A DNA stretch of 64,000 nt from Vandiemenella viatica (GCA_031002005.1 CM061914.1:191784685-191848684), one strand, 5' to 3'; shown: positions 32,943 through 43,945, counted from the stretch's first letter. Numbers and translations are program-made. Notes: a model not told the origin generated them from the sequence alone.

Positions 32943-33587
32943 CAAGGGGTGATCAAATGAAAAGGTACGAAACGACGTAAAAACGTAACAGTTAAATATT
33001 TGCATATTCCGCCATGGGAGAACGTAGCGAGACATCTCGGGATGCGATTGGAGTCTCTGACTGGGATCGGAGCATGCGCGGTAGAGAGCAGAGGCTCTTA
33101 TCAAAAGCGGCGTCCAAATAATGCGGCAGTCCGTATGAGGACAGGATGGCGTACAGGTGGGGGATGTGTACTGTGAGACACTCCGACGCCTACGCAGGTC
33201 CATCAAGAACAAAAGACCGGGGCTGCTCACGGAGGGTGTGGTTCTGCTCCATGATAACGCGCGTTCACACGTCTCCAGAGTCACACACATGAAACTGGCC
33301 AAGTTCAAGTGGGAGACGTTGGACCATCCGCCCTACAGTCCGGTTTCCATGTGTTTGGTCCACTGAAGAAACACCTGAAATCCCAAGCGCCTCAACTCGG
33401 ACGACGTATTCAAGGACGCTGTGAAGGACTGGGTCTCGACACGGCCACAGGAATTCTGGGAACAAGGAATCCTGCGGCTTGTTCATCAGTGGGATCGTTG
33501 TGCTCAGGCCTATGGTGTATATTTTGAATAAAGTCTACATTTGTACCCACCGTGTCGTTTCGTACCTTTTCATTTGATCACCCCTTG
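32943..33587 (+). mobile_element. mariner-like DNA transposon, internally deleted
   Basis: TIRs CAAGGGGTGATCAAATGAAA (left) and TTTCATTTGATCACCCCTTG (right) are perfect inverted repeats continuing for about 30 bases (GGTACGAAACGAC), flanked by TA (32941-32942 and 33588-33589). At 645 bases it is about half a full mariner. The N-terminal part of the transposase is mostly missing. Confidence 0.9.
33139..33530 (+). pseudogene. mariner transposase, C-terminal relic
   Basis: The frame 33157-33366 includes VVLLHDNARSHVSRVTHMKL, with the second catalytic aspartate in HDNA, then WETLDHPPYSP. The next block, expected to hold the third aspartate about 34 residues later, is lost in a frameshift at about 33340. 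The other frame continues FGPLKKHLKSQ. The first catalytic aspartate region is deleted. A typical DD34D enzyme is inferred from spacing; it cannot be functional. Confidence 0.8.
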
Positions 33588-33601
33588 TACATTTATATTC
33601 A

Positions 33602-33812
33602 CAGTCATACTTCGCGCGGGAAAGGAGTGGGGGTAAGGAACTGGAAGGAATTCGGCCATTCCTTTGGAAGAAACCATCCTGGAATTCGAATGGAGTGATT
33701 TGGGGTAACCATGGAAAATCCTAATCTGGATGCCCAGACGGGGATTCGAACCCGCTTCCTCCCAAATGCGAGGCGAGAGCCCTACCGCTCATCCATTACG
33801 CTTGGTTCCACT
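33602..33812 (-). mobile_element. tRNA-derived SINE, minus strand
   Basis: GGAAGGAATTCGGCCATTCC, then GGATGCCCAGACGGGGATTC and GAACCCGCTTCC (B-box complement), then GCGAGAGCCCTACCGCTCAT (A-box side). It lacks a clear tail. It starts 13 bases from the mariner end. Confidence 0.8.
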
Positions 33813-33814
33813 TC

Positions 33815-35560
33815 CCTAACCAACTGACGACCTTCATCTGGTCTCGCATAAAAACGAGACACTTCAATTTTCCTCCACGGATTAACCTAACCTGGAGCAA
33901 TTTCTAAGTCCTAACTTTCGAAAAAAAAAAAAAAAAAAGACAAATACTTAGTCCCAATCACCTTGTTAAAACAATACAGACTCAGATAAGTATAAATATT
34001 AATTAATGGTAATTTTAGCAGCTATTGTGCTATTTGAGGATTATAAAGTGTCCGTTCAGTTATAGTAAATGTCAATTAAGAACTCTTTTTAAAAGTAAAA
34101 AGCGAATGAAATTGTGCTAATAGGAATGCTGCTCACTTTAACACAATTAAGATGAAGAATGTATTATATTATATTAATTGGAAACATTTACATTTAAAAG
34201 GATATTATGCGTTTAATTACTTTTGTAGTTGCAGATCCGAAATACAGCAAGACTAAAGAATAAAAGAAATAAAGGTAACGTAAAAGAACTAAGAAGCAAC
34301 GAAAGGAATGATAAAACAAAATAATAATTTAAAATTAAATTATTTAAAATGTTGGAAGACAGGAAAATATTTTTAAGGAAACATTGCAAATTGCATTACC
34401 ATTTTGACAATACGTTTCCACTAAGACCTAATTGAATATTGGACGGGAAGAAATATCACATACCCATAGACAGTTAAAATTTTATAGTAGGAAAAGCCAA
34501 TTATATGCAAATTCTAAGCAGTTTCCATGTTAGACAAATAAGTAAGGATTTTGCGAGTACTAGAAGTGATAACAAGCATACAGTTTTAAAATCATACAGG
34601 AAAATGGTTGAAATGGAAGTATTAAAAAGTTTTCGACTTCTCCATTCAAAGAGACTATCCCTTCGACAGTAGCACAACCGACGAAACGGATCTCGGATAT
34701 CAGAAAATGGGGATCAGGAGGCGGAGAATAGAAGAAAAAATTTCAAAATGTAATCGTTTGCAAATTGAAAATAGGATACCTAGCTGTGTGCTAAACAATC
34801 AAAACAGTTGCTATTTTATTTAAGTAATTATGTCTTTAAATAACAACTTCTGGAACGTTTTTTAAATATTTAGAAAATGCTGTGCCAAGAAAAACGACTT
34901 TCAGAAATTACGAAGAGAAATGTAGGAAAACCGTATTTTCAGAAAATATTTGGATGATTTTCACCTCCTCGCTGCAATGTAACAGATGAGAATCACTTTA
35001 ATTGATAACTGAAACACAATGAACGCTAGTAATTTTTCAGTCAGACAAATACTAATATCTTGGTTACTGATTGGAAGTATTCACGCAGATTATCTTTGGC
35101 GGCGTGTCGAGAGAAGAATATCGCAGATTACAAGGAGATTGTTGCGAAATATTTTTCGTAGTAAATGTGAGAATACAAACTATTTGAAATTGTATTAATG
35201 GCTGCATCGTATGAGAAACATAATATTTGCCTCAAATATGAATCGGAAAGTTAAACTGTGCAAAGATAATAAACGAAGTAGCCACATGAAAAAGACCACT
35301 ACAAATTATATAAACAAACAATGAAGTGAACTGAAGGTAAATTAATTGAATAAGAAATAATTAATCACGTTATCAATTATTGTTAAATGAAAATCAGTAT
35401 TTTTTAAAACGATATTTTCTCTTTTAAATTTTATTTTAGTTGCAGAGGATAAGCTGGACGAAGAATTATTAATGCAAGGATTGGAATCGTGTATATTTTA
35501 AACAATGTGCAGATATGACAGTAGTTCTACATTGCCACAAACATACCTTGTAGCTGACAT
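33815..35560. other. Long AT-rich stretch, nothing recognised
   Basis: About 1.7 kb of AT-rich DNA with no open frame of note and no recognised repeat. An A-run is at 33921-33938. Confidence 0.4.
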
Positions 35561-35562
35561 TC

Positions 35563-35703
35563 AGTTTAATTTAATTTAATTTAATACCCTTGTGCCCCAA
35601 ATCGAGTGCCAGCTTGTGGGCATGGCCATATTTTTTTTCCTTCCATGGCCACTCTTAGTTATTCCACCAATATCTTTCCACGCATCATCACCAATATACT
35701 CAG
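35563..35703 (-). mobile_element. CR1-like LINE (family A), short fragment
   Basis: AATTTAATTTAATTTAATAC, then CCCTTGTGCCCCAAATCGAG and GCCAGCTTGTGGGCATGGCC: tail region joined directly to an AATTT run, with the 3' UTR deleted. Confidence 0.65.
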
Positions 35704-35859
35704 TTTTACCGTGACAGAAAAAAAAAAACTCAAAATTTTAGCTAATGGAAACGAAATGAATTTGGTTTCTCCGAAATGCACCGCTGTTGGAGCCAATAAT
35801 CCAATCTCTAATTTTTTTTATTCGAATTATTTCCATGCAGAAACTTGTTGTGAGGGACG

Positions 35860-36165
35860 AAACACATTTTGCATTCGTTTGACCGTGACGCTAACCAGCG
35901 GCCATTTAAAGGTACGGAGCAACTCTGTGATCGCTGCCCTACACGTATTTCACATTATCGCTGGCCGTATCTGCGACGCAAATGTTTCGCGGGAACTGGG
36001 GGTTGCATTAACGAAGCGAACGTTTCCATGGCAACGGGTGCACATTAAACTTGGAGATAATGGACTGGACTCAGGTAGCGAACCAATGAACGTTCGCCTA
36101 ATGCGCGCCATGTTGCACCGAAAGAGCTGCACTATTGTCATTACCCGCAGAAACCCTGTCTAAAT
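35860..36165. promoter_or_regulatory. Candidate regulatory island with RFX X-box
   Basis: GC-richer than its flanks and apparently single-copy in this window. GTTTCCATGGCAAC (36022-36035) fits the symmetric RFX X-box GTTNCCATGGNAAC. GTTGCATTAACG and CGCTAATGCGC-like words flank it. An 185-codon plus frame (35606-36163) crosses the island but starts in LINE sequence, so it is likely chance. Confidence 0.35.
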
Positions 36166-36625
36166 GGCGGCGGAGCAGAAAATATACGTCGCGAAGTAAT
36201 ACACGAGCTCTGTTATGCACCGGAGCTATTGTTCTCAGAATACAACACAGAACTGAAACTAAACCATTATCCTTCCATGAAATGTAATTGACAGGAATAG
36301 CGTCTGAGAAAATTTATCTATATGAATGAGAAGCTCAAGATCACGGACTGCATATAGGAAACAAAAATACATGAGAAGATTGATTGACGACGTAAAATTT
36401 CTGACCATCCAAACAAAACTACAATCCAAGTCAGTGATGAATATATGCAGGCCATTATAATAGGCAAGAAGAAATTCTGGAAAGAAAACTAAAAAACGAC
36501 TGCACTATAGTATTCATTTTCAAATTTTTTTATAAGTGGCAGAAATTTCGATAGAGAAACTATGTAAAATTAGAGTTCTGTCTGCTCTTTTAATTACCTC
36601 AAAGGTGCAATCATCGTTCAAACTA

Positions 36626-36650
36626 TTATTATTATTATTATTATTATTGG
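36626..36650. repeat. (ATT)n microsatellite
   Basis: About eight ATT units. They may be the 3' tail of the adjacent minus-strand LINE. Confidence 0.85.
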
Positions 36651-36942
36651 CGAATTCTCCCAATGGAAGACGTTAAACAGATGACTCAGTCAAGTTTTCT
36701 TTGAGTTCTTTTTGTTGTTCCAATATGCTTTCATTCTTTCCGAGAAAGCTTGTTTACGTTCCTCCGACCACCTTGGTATGTATTGTTTTTGTTTTGGTTG
36801 CTCAGTTATAATTTCTCATTCGTCTACTTTGTGTTTGAAGGTGTTTCTTTCTAAAATGTCCGTTGCTCCTATGTTTGCAACTTTAAGATCCTTCCGAATT
36901 TCACTAAGCCGAGGTATTGGATTTTTAAGTGAAGTTACATAA

Positions 36943-36983
<41 letters not shown>

Positions 36984-37975
36984 ACGATTTTCTGGTAACC
37001 TCTTAAGGTGACCATTTCATTCACCTTTTCTTGATGTCAGTTTCGATGTTTGAAAACTTTTCTGTTGCTTTGATTGATTGTAGTCTGTAATCATCTTTGG
37101 TGAGTCTTGCTAATAGAATTTTTCTAATGATTTTTCTCTCTACTGTTTTTTTATTTCTTCATGTTTTCTGGTAAGTGTTAACGTATCACTTGCATAGAGG
37201 ACTGTTGGTTTTATGACTTTGTTGTAGTGCCGAATTTTGGTCTGCCTTGACATGGATTTTTTGTTGTAGAGATTTTGCACCAACCCTAATGCTTTTTTTA
37301 CTTTTTGGAGGCGATTTTTGCTGCGAGATTTTCTCAAGGCCTGTCGGTTCGATGAATTCTCCTAGTTATTTAAAGTATTGGACTCTGTTAATTTTACCCT
37401 ATTTTGTTCTCAAACTTGCTATTTCTGTTTTTTAACATATGAATTCAGTTTTCTCGAATGAGATTTGTAACCCTACTTTCTCTGCACATTGTTTGAGTGT
37501 CTCAAGCTGTTTGATGGCAGTCTCTTCATCTTCTGCTAGTATCGCCAAATCATCCGCGAAAAGCGAGGTATGGTATGTAGATGTTGTTTTTGGGAAAGCC
37601 AAGTGGTATTGGCTTCCAAGACTTACATTTCTTCCTTAAACTTATCTAGAACGACATTGAACAGAAGAGGAGAGAGCCCATCGCCTTGTCTCACACCTGT
37701 TTGAATGTCGAAGGGTTCTGAAACCTCGCCCATGAATTTCACTTTAGATTTAGTGCCAATTAGTGTTTGTTTTATGAGTTCTCGTGTTTTTGGATCTAAT
37801 CCCATTTCTTCTAAAATTTGGAATATTTAAGGCCTGGCTATTGAGTCGTATGCCTTTTTGAAATCCACAAATGTGCATACTAGGGATTTTTGTCTGAGGG
37901 CTCGCATTTTGATTATGGTTTTGAGATTGAAAATTTGTTCAGGGCACGATCTGTTTGGTCTGAATCCTGCTTAAT
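36651..37975 (-). mobile_element. LINE with RT core, decayed
   Basis: Minus-strand LINE. From the 5' side: GLDPKTRELIKQTLIGTKSK, then EPFDIQTGVRQGDGLSPLLF (RT motif B, 37623-37805). The catalytic FADD-type block follows at about 37540-37565 (ADDLAILAEDEETA in broken frame), then VGLQISFEKTEF. The C-terminal frame 37140-37337 reads KVKKALGLVQNLYNKKSMSR. A T-run of about 40 at 36943-36982 interrupts it. It is 5'-truncated at about 37975. Different from families A and B. Confidence 0.75.
36943..36982. repeat. Poly-T run
   Basis: About 40 consecutive T. It may be the poly-A of a minus-strand retrocopy insertion or local expansion. Confidence 0.85.
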
Positions 37976-38035
37976 ATTTTTTTTTTTTTTGCTTCCTACT
38001 ATTTTGGCTCTAGAAACAAAATGGTAAAAGTTTTC

Positions 38036-38448
38036 TAAATAGACCAACGTCCGCTTACGTTTTGGGTATTTAAAGCCTAAATATCTCGGCATAACATTTG
38101 GTAATAAGCTACCTGGACATGAAACACTGGTCAGGTCGTTAGAAAAGATTACAAAACCGCCCATTAACAGAAGAGAGTGATGAGAAGATATATCGCAGAA
38201 GTAAAGGAATTAGGTTTCAAAACTTTGGTTCAGACCTTTCCTGGAATACGGTAGTGTAGTATGGGACCCACATTATGAGTATCAAATACAGGAGTTGGAG
38301 CGGATACAAAGAAGAGGTGCTAGATTTGTCTCTGAAAATTACTTCAGAACACAATCAGTAACCCATATGATATAGCAGCTGGAATGGAATTCACTGGAAG
38401 ACGGGAGGAGGGTGAAGAGGGTCATGGGAGTGTACAAGACGCATATTA
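38036..38448 (+). mobile_element. CR1-like LINE (family A), segment 1 of a split copy
   Basis: Plus strand: KPKYLGITFGNKLPG-like thumb start, then QTFPGIR-damaged LEYGSVVWDP, then RRGARFVSENYFRTQSVT and KRVMGVYKTH. It is interrupted by a SINE at 38460 and resumes at 38725. Confidence 0.8.
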
Positions 38449-38459
38449 CGCATATTGGT

Positions 38460-38713
38460 TTTTGCTTTTCTTTTTACTTATTGCTTTACGCCTCGTCGAC
38501 GGCTAAGGTCATTAGAGGCGGGATGGGACTGGGGACAAGGAACAGGAAGGAATTCTGCCATGATTTTTTTTTGAAGGACGCATCCCGGCATTCGCCTGGA
38601 GTGATTTGGGGAAACCATGGAAAACCCAAATCTGGATACCCGGACGGGGATTCGAACCCGCGTCCTCCCGAATGCGAGGCCAGAACGTTAACCGTTCACC
38701 CACCACGCTCGGT
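38460..38713 (-). mobile_element. tRNA-derived SINE inserted in LINE, with target duplication
   Basis: Full-length minus-strand SINE: head at the right (CCACCACGCTCGGT, B-box complement GGATTCGAACCCGCG), body (GGAAACCATGGAAAACCCAA) and pyrimidine-rich tail at the left. CGCATATTGGT flanks it at 38449-38459 and 38714-38724, an 11-base duplication. The LINE reading continues across the insertion. Confidence 0.9.
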
Positions 38714-38724
38714 CGCATATTGGT

Positions 38725-38868
38725 GATGAGGCGTGGAAAGATATTGGTGTAAGAATGAAAAGTAATGCATGGAAGGGAAAAGATGACCATGACCACAAGC
38801 TGGCACTCGATTTCAGGCACAAGGGTGTGGGTAGATTCTCTTCTTTAGGTAAGGGTGTCAGGGATTGG
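38725..38868 (+). mobile_element. CR1-like LINE (family A), segment 2
   Basis: Continuation: GATGAGGCGTGGAAAGATAT, then HDHKLALDFRHKGVG and GKGVRDW, stopping at the hAT-type insertion at 38869. Confidence 0.85.
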
Positions 38869-39203
38869 TAGTGCCTGATTCAGGATTTTGGTTTGGGGAG
38901 GCTTGAATGGATTTCGTTTGGGGGTGGGGGCTTGAGCGGATTTTGGTTTGGGGGGAGACTTGAATGGATTTTGTTTGGGGGGGCCTTGAGTGGATTTTGG
39001 TTTGGGGGGAGGCTTGAATGGATTTCGTTTGGAAGGGGCTTGAGTAAGGGTATGCTTTATAGCCATGCCACTCATAAAAATTCCGTAGAGCTAAAAAAAT
39101 GGTCTGCTTATCTCAAAATTACCGATGTGGGGGGTGGACTTAAATACTTTCTGGGGGGGGGGGGGTTTGAGCCCCCTAGGCCCCCCTCCTGGATCTGCCA
39201 CTG
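38869..39203. mobile_element. hAT-type MITE with internal minisatellite
   Basis: Ends TAGTGCCTGATTCAGG and CCTGGATCTGCCACTG are imperfect inverted repeats of CAGTGG type. GGGATTGG flanks both sides (38861-38868 and 39204-39211), an 8-base duplication as made by hAT transposases. The interior is a G-rich tandem array (38886-39050). No ORF of its own; the proline-lysine-rich minus frame is only the array translated. Confidence 0.85.
38886..39050 (+). repeat. G-rich minisatellite inside the hAT MITE
   Basis: About five units of roughly 30-33 bases built on GGCTTGAATGGATTTYGTTT and GGGGGG, alternating with GAGYGGATTTTGGTTTGG. G-runs of 5-7 recur in each unit, so one strand could form G-quadruplexes. 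Confidence 0.75.
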
Positions 39204-39262
39204 GGGATTGGAATAAGATACCAAGAGAAATGATGAATAATTTCCCAAAAACGTTGAAAGAA
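39204..39262 (+). mobile_element. CR1-like LINE (family A), segment 3
   Basis: GGGATTGGAATAAGATACCA, then MMNNFPKTLKEF. Third piece of the copy split by the SINE and the hAT MITE; it ends at a junction with a further LINE copy. Confidence 0.8.
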
Positions 39263-39780
39263 TTTATTGCAGAAGGCAATCAGTAACCGATATGATAAAG
39301 GAGCTGGAGTGGTATTGACTGGAAGGCAGGAGGACAGTGAAGAGAGTCATGGGAGTGTACAAGGCGTATACTGATGATGAGGCAAGGAAAGATATTGGTG
39401 TAAGAATTGAAAGTAATGCATGGAAGGGAAAAGAAGGCCATGACCACAAGCTGGCACTCGATTTCAGGCACAAGGGTGTAGGATTTATTTAAAAAAAAAA
39501 ATTAAAGAAAGGAAATGGAATATAATTACGAGGGAAAGTGATGAATAATTTGCCAAAAATGTTGAAAGATATTGAAATTTGTGTAGGACAAAAGTAGAAG
39601 AGAAAGGGGAAGATTTTACACCCACCGATTTACAATAGTAAAGTTAACAGTAATTCAAATGATTTACGATAGTAAAATTAACAACAAGAAGTAAGGGGTT
39701 AACAAGTGACTTGGTAAATTTCAACCGCTGTGTTCACTCCATCACAATTAAAAATTATACTGAAATTAAAGTCTAACAGT
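39263..39780 (+). mobile_element. CR1-like LINE (family A), second adjoining copy
   Basis: Starts GCAGAAGGCAATCAGTAACC (NYRRRQSVTD region), so upstream tail sequence is repeated here. It runs through the tail, an A-run at 39491-39504 and a lengthened 3' region containing a duplicated TTTACAATAGTAAAGTTAAC-type unit, to CACTCCATCACAATTAAAAA. Confidence 0.75.
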
Positions 39781-39799
39781 GAACAAACATCTGAAATAC

Positions 39800-40130
39800 T
39801 TTTGACTCCATTTTTCGGTTCGTTTCTGCGATCACTGGTTGACGGTGGTCGCACGGAGCAGGATAGGCGCGACTTGGTGTCACGTGACTGCGCCGTGATA
39901 CGTCAGCTGTTGTTACACGTGCCCCTCCCGGAACTCGTTCTAATTTATTCGGCGTTAATTGTTTCACCGCAATTAAATCACAGTAATGACGTGAATTTAA
40001 TAAACGCTATGACGTGTGCCCGTGGGCGTGCCACACATTCAAATGCTCCATTTATCGTTACATTGCGTAGCACTGCGTCTGTAGCAGCTAATGGAATCCA
40101 TTTGTCCAGCGGCTGGAGTGACGTCAGGAC
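39800..40130. promoter_or_regulatory. Candidate enhancer-like island with CRE and E-box cluster
   Basis: GC-richer, apparently unique sequence. It has CACGTG at 39881 and 39916, TGACGTG at 39987 and 40010, a perfect CRE palindrome TGACGTCA at 40119-40126, and CAGCTG near 39904. The spacing is irregular. A 158-codon plus frame spans it but has no known domain. Confidence 0.35.
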
Positions 40131-40189
40131 CCTACAACTCTGGACAACATGGTTACTATGTTCATATATACATCAGTTCTTTGTCTGCA

Positions 40190-40424
40190 GCGAGAGTGGT
40201 GGGTGAGCGGTTAACGCTCTGGTCTCGCATTCGGGAGGACACTAGTTTGAATCTCCGTCCGGGCATCCAGATTTGGATTTACCATGGTTTCCCCAAATCA
40301 CTCAAGGTGAATGTTAGGATGCTTCCTTCAAAAAGGCCATGGCCGAATTCCTTCCCGTTCCTTACCGTCAGTCCTTTCCCGCCTCTAATAAATTGGACGT
40401 CGACGAGGTGTAAAGCCAAAATAA
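40190..40424 (+). mobile_element. tRNA-derived SINE, plus strand
   Basis: AGAGTGGTGGGTGAGCGGTT (A-box side), B-box region TAGTTTGAATCTCC, body ATTTACCATGGTTTCCCCAA, tail GACGAGGTGTAAAGCC. Confidence 0.85.
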
Positions 40425-40940
40425 ACTTTAGCTGCTGCTTCCACCACCTGAAGTTAGGTGGATCGAAGAATATAGAATTTTTAGGGAGGAAAAGCAGAAA
40501 CTGAGAAATGCAAATGAAACACGCTTTCTTGAATTTAATGTTCTTGGTGTAGAAGAAATTTATATAATTCAGAAATATGTGAATCCGTAGGAAACTGTAC
40601 TGGTATTTGAGCGAATTTTTGTTAAAAAATTTATATTGATAATTTATGCCATTGATTTCAAAGTTTTCCGACGTCACATCAAAATAAAACGCATCCTGAT
40701 ATTTCCCCGGCATCACAGAATTTACATCATTATAAACCCCTCTTAAATGCGACCGCTAAATTGTAGCCTGAATATCGTTCATCAAAGCATACAGACAGGC
40801 AGTATCTTATACAGTAAACGGTCGATTGCTTCCCTAAAGGTTGTTAACGGTACCCAAAACTAATTTTTTTTAAAGATAATTTAAGCGTCCATACTTTTTC
40901 CCTGTTTCTGTTTAACTATATTTAGAGACTAGTCCCAATT
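40425..40940. other. Unassigned sequence
   Basis: A 145-codon minus frame (40279-40716) overlaps the SINE and continues into AT-rich DNA. No known motif. Confidence 0.3.
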
Positions 40941-40944
40941 ATAG

Positions 40945-41020
40945 GGAGCGTCCACAAACTACGTGGCTTGGTCTACAGGAGGGAGAAGTTGACTGGAACG
41001 CTACGCTGGTATACATTAGA
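40945..41020 (+). mobile_element. MITE end, GGGAGCGTCC/ACTACGTGG type, partial
   Basis: GGGAGCGTCCACAAACTACG, then TGGCTTGGTCTACAGGAGGG matches the inverted right end of the element at 63586-63941. No partner end nearby. Confidence 0.5.
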
Positions 41021-41156
41021 ATGGCTCTAATGGAAACTGTGATCCCTGCTTCCTCTACCTCAGACTTCTCCTGCACTGGCGTCTCGTACATGTACTTCAG
41101 ATCGTTGTTTTTCACAAACATCGCTCATTGTAACTCAACTAAGTAATAATATTGTA

Positions 41157-41960
41157 ATAATATTTAATTTAAATCGCAATGGGGTGCACGCTCCAGTGGC
41201 AATCTCTCTACACACCCATCTTCCCCCTATCCTGCACCCACCTACATTTTCCCTCTACAAATTATAACTTTAAATCCTTTCAACGTTTTTGGTAAATTAT
41301 TCATCACTTCTGTTGGCAACTTATTCCAATCCCTGACACCCTTACCTAGAAAAGATAATCTTCCCACACCCATGAGCCTGAAATCGAGTGCCAGCTTGTG
41401 GTCATGGTTATCTTTCCCTTCCATGAATTATTTTTAATTCTTACACAAATATATTTCCATGCCTCATCACCAATATACTCCTTGTTCACTCCCATGACCC
41501 TCTTCACCCTCCTCCAGTCTTGCAATGAATCCCATTGCAGTTCTTTTATCAGATCTGTTACTGATTGCATTCTGCGGTAATTTCTAGAAACAAATTTTGC
41601 AGCCCTTTTCTGCACCCTCTCCAACTCCTGTATTTGATACTCAAATGTGCGTCCCATACTACATCACCATATGCAAGCGATGGTATGACCAAAGTTTTGT
41701 AACCCAATTCCTTTACTTCTCCCGTACATCCCCTCATCACTCTCTCCACCTCTCTTTTCCTACCACCTGTCCAATGTGTCCTGCCCAGTCAAGCTTGTTA
41801 TCAAATGTAATGTCAAGATATTTACATTTCAAGTCTTCAACAAGCAATTCTTTCCCCACCTTATAATCATAACCAATATTTAGTTTTTTATTTATGTATC
41901 AAATATGCTGACTCTTCTCTGCATTTATTTTCACCCCATGTTTACCCACACAAGTAGAGT
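41157..41960 (-). mobile_element. CR1-like LINE (family A), long fragment
   Basis: Minus strand from the AATTTAAATCGCAATGGG end (41157) through 3' UTR, tail (HDHKLALDFRLMGVG) and thumb (GYKTLVIPSLAYGDVVWDAH) to the region after the RT catalytic motif (41960). Frameshifts, but about 800 bases survive. Confidence 0.85.
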
Positions 41961-41965
41961 TACTA

Positions 41966-42095
41966 TTTGTTGTAATTTTGCTTCCAAAGTAGCAGAATTC
42001 GCTTAATTCTCCTATCGCACCCGATATCATTTTTTGTTTAATCTACTACTATCGCTGGCATCTTTTCTGCTACATTTAATCGCTTTAACCTTCGT
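41966..42095 (-). mobile_element. RTE-like LINE fragment
   Basis: TTGTAATTTTGCTTCCAAAG, then TAGCAGAATTCGCTTAATTC and CCTATCGCACCCGATATCAT match 57668-57790, the region encoding SDAIGEVNEFCYLGNKI. Confidence 0.65.
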
Positions 42096-42339
42096 TTAGT
42101 ATTTTTCTGGGGTTGATGGGGCAGTAATACCACCACGTATACGCCATGTAATAGAACAGGAGGATGTCACATTGTTCCGACAGCTCGTGTCTGGTCTGCT
42201 CGCTGGCCCCACGCGATACAGCAGACACGGTGTGGTGAGGAATTTACTCGCCGCAGAATCCGCTTACGCCGAGCACCTGTCAGGCTCTACGATCAACGAC
42301 CCCGATACACGAACACTAGTATCGCGTACGCATAAACTA

Positions 42340-43330
42340 CAGCCGTTCTCCAAGTGGAGACTAAAACCTAATAAATCTGACAGAGTCTTCTTGTCGCTTC
42401 CACCTTTCAAACCAGCTCGCCTACGTCAGAATAAGACCAACCTTCAGTCCCCCTGAAAGAGTAGAACACAAACACCATCCCAAATATCTGGGAGTTACCT
42501 TGGATCGAGCCCTCACTTTTCATCAGCATTTACCTAACACTGCAGAAAAAGTGAAGACTCGAGTGAACCTTGTTAAGAAACTGGCTGGTACGTCATGGGG
42601 TGCAGGCGCTCAAGTTCTTCGAGGAGCAGTCCCTGGCTTGACTTTCTCCGCAGCAGAATACTGTTGCTCTACACAGCTTGGTAGTGCTCATACTGCCAAA
42701 GTTGACACCGAGATTAACGCTGCTACGAGAACAGTGAGTGGAGTCATTAGGTCTGCCCCAGTATCCTGGCTGCCTGTACTTTCCAACATCCCTCCACCAA
42801 ATTTGAAGAGACAATCGATATTGCTTAGAGAATTGGAAAGAGTCGAAGGAAACAACTTGATTCCTCTGCATGGTGACCTTCTTCATCTACCTCGAAAACG
42901 ATTAAAATCGAGGAGACCTGCCTACATGGAAGCAGCCAATCTCAGACATAACAACTTTATGAAGAGTGGAGAAAGGAGTGGTAAGCCAGCAGTCCATACA
43001 ATTGAGGGGTTATAAACGATCCTACAACCTGTGTCCCAGGGTTTGACCTGTCTAGGCGTCGTTGGTGTGAATTGAATAGATTTCGCACAGGTCACGGAGT
43101 GTGCAATGCAACCACATAAGTGAGGTCTCCGTGAAGATGCGTTGTGTGACTGTGGTGGTATACAAACTGCTGACTACATTGTGATGGACTTTCCAGTAAG
43201 AAGACTATCTGATATGGAGACATCAAGCTGGCCCAGCTGCCAGAATACGGCTTGAATACCCAGATATAGTTATCTGATTAACATGTGATTTGTTGTACTT
43301 GGCATACGATAGCAATAATAATAATACCAG
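42340..43330 (+). mobile_element. L2/CR1-like LINE, 3' part, decayed
   Basis: Plus strand. KWRLKPNKSDRVFLSLPPF, then a frameshift, YLGVTLDRALTFHQHL and the long frame 42500-43015: KLAGTSWGAGAQVLRG, FSAAEYCCSTQLGSAHTAKV, APVSWLPVLSNIPPP and HLPRKRLKSRRP, the standard post-RT order of this LINE type. Then NRFRTGHGVCN and DALCDCGGIQTADYI in broken frames, the Cys-rich C-terminus. It ends in an AATAATAAT tail. 5'-truncated; the catalytic motif is absent. Confidence 0.75.
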
Positions 43331-43339
43331 CCGTTACCC

Positions 43340-43945
43340 ATGACTTTAGGTTCAAAAGGGTTCAAAATCCGTTACTTGTAGGAGATAGTGACGAGGGGGT
43401 ATGCGAAAGAAGTAAAGGAATTGGGTTAAATAACTTTGGTCAGACCATTGCTTGAATAGGGTGCTAGTATGGGGCCCACATTTTTAATATCAAATACAGG
43501 AGTGCGAGAGGGTGCAAAAAAGGACTGCTAGATTTGTTTCTGGAAATTATCGCAGAGCACAATCAATAACTGATATGACAAAAGAGCTGGAATGGGATTC
43601 ATTGGAAGACAAGAGGAGGATGAGGAGGGCCATGGGAGTGTACAGGGCGTATACTGGCGATGAGGAGTTGAGAAGAATTAGGATTAGTGTATGGAAAGGG
43701 AAAACTGACTTAGCACTTGATTTCAGGCGCAAGGGAGTAGGAAATTTTCCTTTCGTAGGTGATGTGGCCATTGATTACAGTAAATTACCAAGGAAACTGA
43801 TAAACAATTTACCAAAACGGTAAAAGAATTTGTAATTGAAATTACTAGAGGTAAAAACTAGGTGGGAAAATAAAAGGAGAAAAATGGATGTGTAGGGAAA
43901 TTGACACGAGTCAAAGCATTACATTCTTATTTAATTACATTAATG
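43340..43945 (+). mobile_element. CR1-like LINE (family A), 3' fragment
   Basis: Plus strand: thumb and tail in one 103-codon frame (43512-43823) reading QKRTARFVSGNYRRAQSITD, LEWDSLEDKRRMRRAMGVYR, LALDFRRKGVGNFPF. The HDHK segment is shortened to TDLALDF. Confidence 0.85.

Noticed and set aside
35606..36163. 185-codon plus-strand open frame
   Set aside because: It begins inside a LINE fragment, crosses unrelated AT-rich and GC-rich DNA and has no recognisable domain.
38845..39075. Proline/lysine-rich minus-strand open frame
   Set aside because: It is the translated complement of the hAT MITE minisatellite; the repeats explain its composition.
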